DNA of 64,000 bases from Allorhodopirellula solitaria. Its GTDB lineage: Bacteria; Planctomycetota; Planctomycetia; Pirellulales; Pirellulaceae. Location: NCBI RefSeq assembly GCF_007859855.1, contig NZ_SJPK01000006.1:215963-279962 (forward strand). The letters are read 5' to 3'. The notes under the pieces are model-generated. The model did no database searches. It was given only the letters and a program-made list of their open reading frames with translations, and was not told the DNA's origin. The first letter of the stretch is position 1. Each line of letters begins with the position of its first letter. The position numbers were made by a program, and so were the translations under genes. This document shows positions 61,915 through 64,000 of the stretch, in pieces.

Positions 61915-64000
61915 GAACCTATCCGAAAACCCCGTTGTCAGGAAACGCTTCGCGTGGGGTCAGGCTCGGGCTTCGAGAAGATAACGGGACGAAGAAACCT
62001 GAAAAACCTGGGGACATGGAAAACCTGGGGACACGACACTTTGTTGACCGGTGCTTCATATTGGTTCAAGAACAACTCAGGCTCCTCTCCAGGCATCCAG
62101 GACACGCTTTCCGGCGGAGCCCTCACCGACCGATACGGAAACGTGCGTCAGTTCAATGCGACCGGAGACATGATTGCTCGAATTGACTCAGCGGGAAATA
62201 CCACGTCCTATGCCTACAACAGCGATGGGACGCTCGCAGAAATAACGGACCCTCGTGGTCAAGTCACTGCCTATACCTATGGAGTTAATGCGTCCACGGG
62301 CAACCACACGGTCACGATTGAAACTATCAATTCGCTCTCCAATAGTGCATTGAATCAGCAAGTCTACATGGAGTACCTTCCTTACACCGGGAGCACTCCA
62401 GGAGAACTGTCGATCATCTATGACGATCCAGACGATGCCGGGCCCCGAAAATCGCGTGAAGAAGTTTTCATTTACGACGTTCAGGGCAGGCTGTCTGGAT
62501 TTTCAGTGGGCGAAGATGGCGGGTCCGCTTACACAACGAACTTCGCGTATAACTCGCTCGACGGACGGGTGGCTTCGATCAGCTATCCGGACGGATCGAG
62601 CCTTACGTTCGATCTGACACGCCAGCAGAACGGGCTCATCAGCAAAGATTATGTCGGGGGCCCAATTCTCGCTACCGATCCACGCGCCTTGCGAGTTTCC
62701 GCTCCGGGAAGCGGGAATGAGAATGCGTTCCCGAACTATGCTATTTCGACATGGAGGCGTTCATCCTCCAGCGATCCCCAACGCACCATTTCACAATACG
62801 ACCATCGCGGGCGTTTGTTGCGGACCTGGGACCCGAAGCAGGTGGAAGCTCTTGGACTGACCACCGTCGGCACTCTCGGTGACACCGAGATTTTGCTCCT
62901 GGAAGCCAACGTGGATCTGAGCACGGAATTCACTCGCACACCGACCGACTGGGACGACTTTGGCAATGTCACCGGAAATGATTGGGGTGAAATCACCCAG
63001 CAACTTTCGCCTGATCCCGACAAGGTCTTGATCAGCGGCGTTTTACAAAGCAACGGACCGGCGGGGCGACAATCTACCTCGACCACCTATAGCAATAACA
63101 ATCCTGTCAGTTCGTTGATGCCGGAATGCACGACGGCATCATGGACCTGGGATGACACGTTCGACGTGATGACCTCGTCGACCGATGCAACCGGAAACAA
63201 TTATCTCCAACAGGTGGATGCCGCTGGCCGGGTCACCCAGATGCAGTGGAAGCAAAATGCTTCCTTGGGACAAAACCCGACCCGTCCCCTGGATGTCAAC
63301 GACGACTCCTACGTAACCTCAGTCGACGCCCTTCAGATTATCAACTACCTCAATACGAATGGCGAGACGCGCGCGCCTGTTGGCGGAGGTGGGACATCGT
63401 TCTATGACATCGATGGTGATGGATGGGTTACCTCGATCGACGCAGAACTCGTGCTTCGCTACTACGGGAACCCGAATCCTTACAACGAAGTTGATCCTGA
63501 GCCCGAGATCATCGGCCAAGTGGAAGTGAGTTACGTGAGCACCGCCGGGCTGCCGACCTACTTGGTGGCGCAGCGCGTGATCCAGACGGGGCGGTCCTCA
63601 GGCGATACCGTCATCGACTACGAGTACTACAACACACCAAGCGACCCCGCCCGGCACGCCCAACTGAAATCCGTCACCGAGTCAGACGGCACTGCGATCG
63701 CAGCGGTAACGGAATATTTCTACGATGATCGCGGGAATCTGGATGAGATCTCCGATCCGGCGGGACGCGTCACGAAGTTCTACCACGACGCCAGCGACCG
63801 CATGATCGCGCAGCAGTCATCCGATCCCGATGGGGCCGGCGCTCTGCTGCCCGTGCTCGCAAGATATGACTACGACGTGTTTGGAAACGTCATCGCGAGC
63901 GAACAGATCAATTCCTTCGTGGACGGATCGCAACTCCTCGTGACGTCATTGACACAGAGTTCCACCTACGATTCCAGCAACCGCCTGACCGCTCAGTACA
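61915..64000 (+). CDS. Second RHS/YD-repeat frame with internal dockerin (partial, runs off the window)
   Basis: The frame is open from 61915, after a TAA at 61912-61914, to the window end without a stop, about 695 codons. The first 37 codons are not RHS-like. From about 62026 it reads as RHS: GGALTDRYGNVRQFNATGD, IDSAGNTTSYAYNSDGTLAE and ITDPRGQVTAYTYG. At 63292-63480 lies a type I dockerin with two calcium-loop repeats, DVNDDSYVTSVDALQIINYL and DIDGDGWVTSIDAELVLRYY. More YD units follow (YFYDDRGNLDEISDPAGRVT). No signal peptide or start codon is obvious; MIARIDSAG at 62171 is the first plausible ATG inside the repeats. It may be a displaced fragment of a larger RHS gene. Confidence 0.7.

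Overview
The window looks like a chromosomal segment from a marine planctomycete close to Rhodopirellula/Pirellulaceae. No rRNA or tRNA gene was recognised, so this rests on protein content: planctomycete cytochrome (PSCyt1/PSCyt2/PSD1) and DUF1501 genes, a formylglycine sulfatase, a DUF1559 prepilin-like protein, tandem PEP-CTERM proteins, a TIGR02604/TIGR02603-type haem protein, an SHD1-domain protein, and Rhodopirellula-like intergenic repeats. Most genes have no clear Shine-Dalgarno sequence, which fits this phylum.

Layout. 1-1710: fliG and the start of fliH on the minus strand. 1750-2300: repeats. 2418-8480: a secreted glycosidase-like protein, lpdA, rpsD, pheA and a small conserved protein. 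8637-11647: hpt followed by two GT4 glycosyltransferases. 11648-11982: composite palindromic repeats. 11983-13762: a Ser/Thr kinase and PP2C phosphatase pair. 14125-16389: two paralogous PEP-CTERM proteins. 16456-24762: an apparent operon of ECF sigma factor, FecR/LamG protein, PSCyt protein, DUF1501 protein and sulfatase. 24719-26968 (minus): a DUF1559 protein, a 56-residue lipoprotein and a trypsin-fold lipoprotein lacking its serine. 27389-34985: a truncated GT2, a DUF2183 phosphatase, a YihY protein, a DUF892 protein, ExoD, ppa and an SHD1 protein. 35604-43102: a Cus-type Cu/Ag efflux system with a Cys-rich secreted protein. 43159-49423: GNAT, esterase, GT2 and a transglutaminase/DUF58 pair. 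49607-59419: a haem-binding dehydrogenase, rdgB, folK, clpX, an LplT-like carrier and a DoxX-like protein. 59437-64000: double-hairpin direct repeats, an N-terminally truncated RHS protein with a variable C-terminal tip, a small putative immunity gene, and a second RHS reading frame with an internal dockerin that runs off the window.

The most notable non-coding signal is a 318-bp element present three times (1750-2067, 32104-32421, 35104-35421). All copies have exactly the same length and terminal inverted repeats, and two have 8-bp flanking direct repeats, which indicates a MITE-like mobile element. Each copy points its right end at the start of a downstream gene. A second family, of about 110-185 bp, keeps a stem-loop whose sequence differs between copies while pairing is kept; one copy carries a nested 76-bp insert with its own inverted ends.

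The best candidate for something undescribed among the proteins is the RHS C-terminal tip with its partner (about 60970-61899). I recognise neither as a known toxin or immunity family. The RHS core, the sharp boundary and the 16-base spacing to the partner are seen in the sequence; the toxin/immunity roles are inference.
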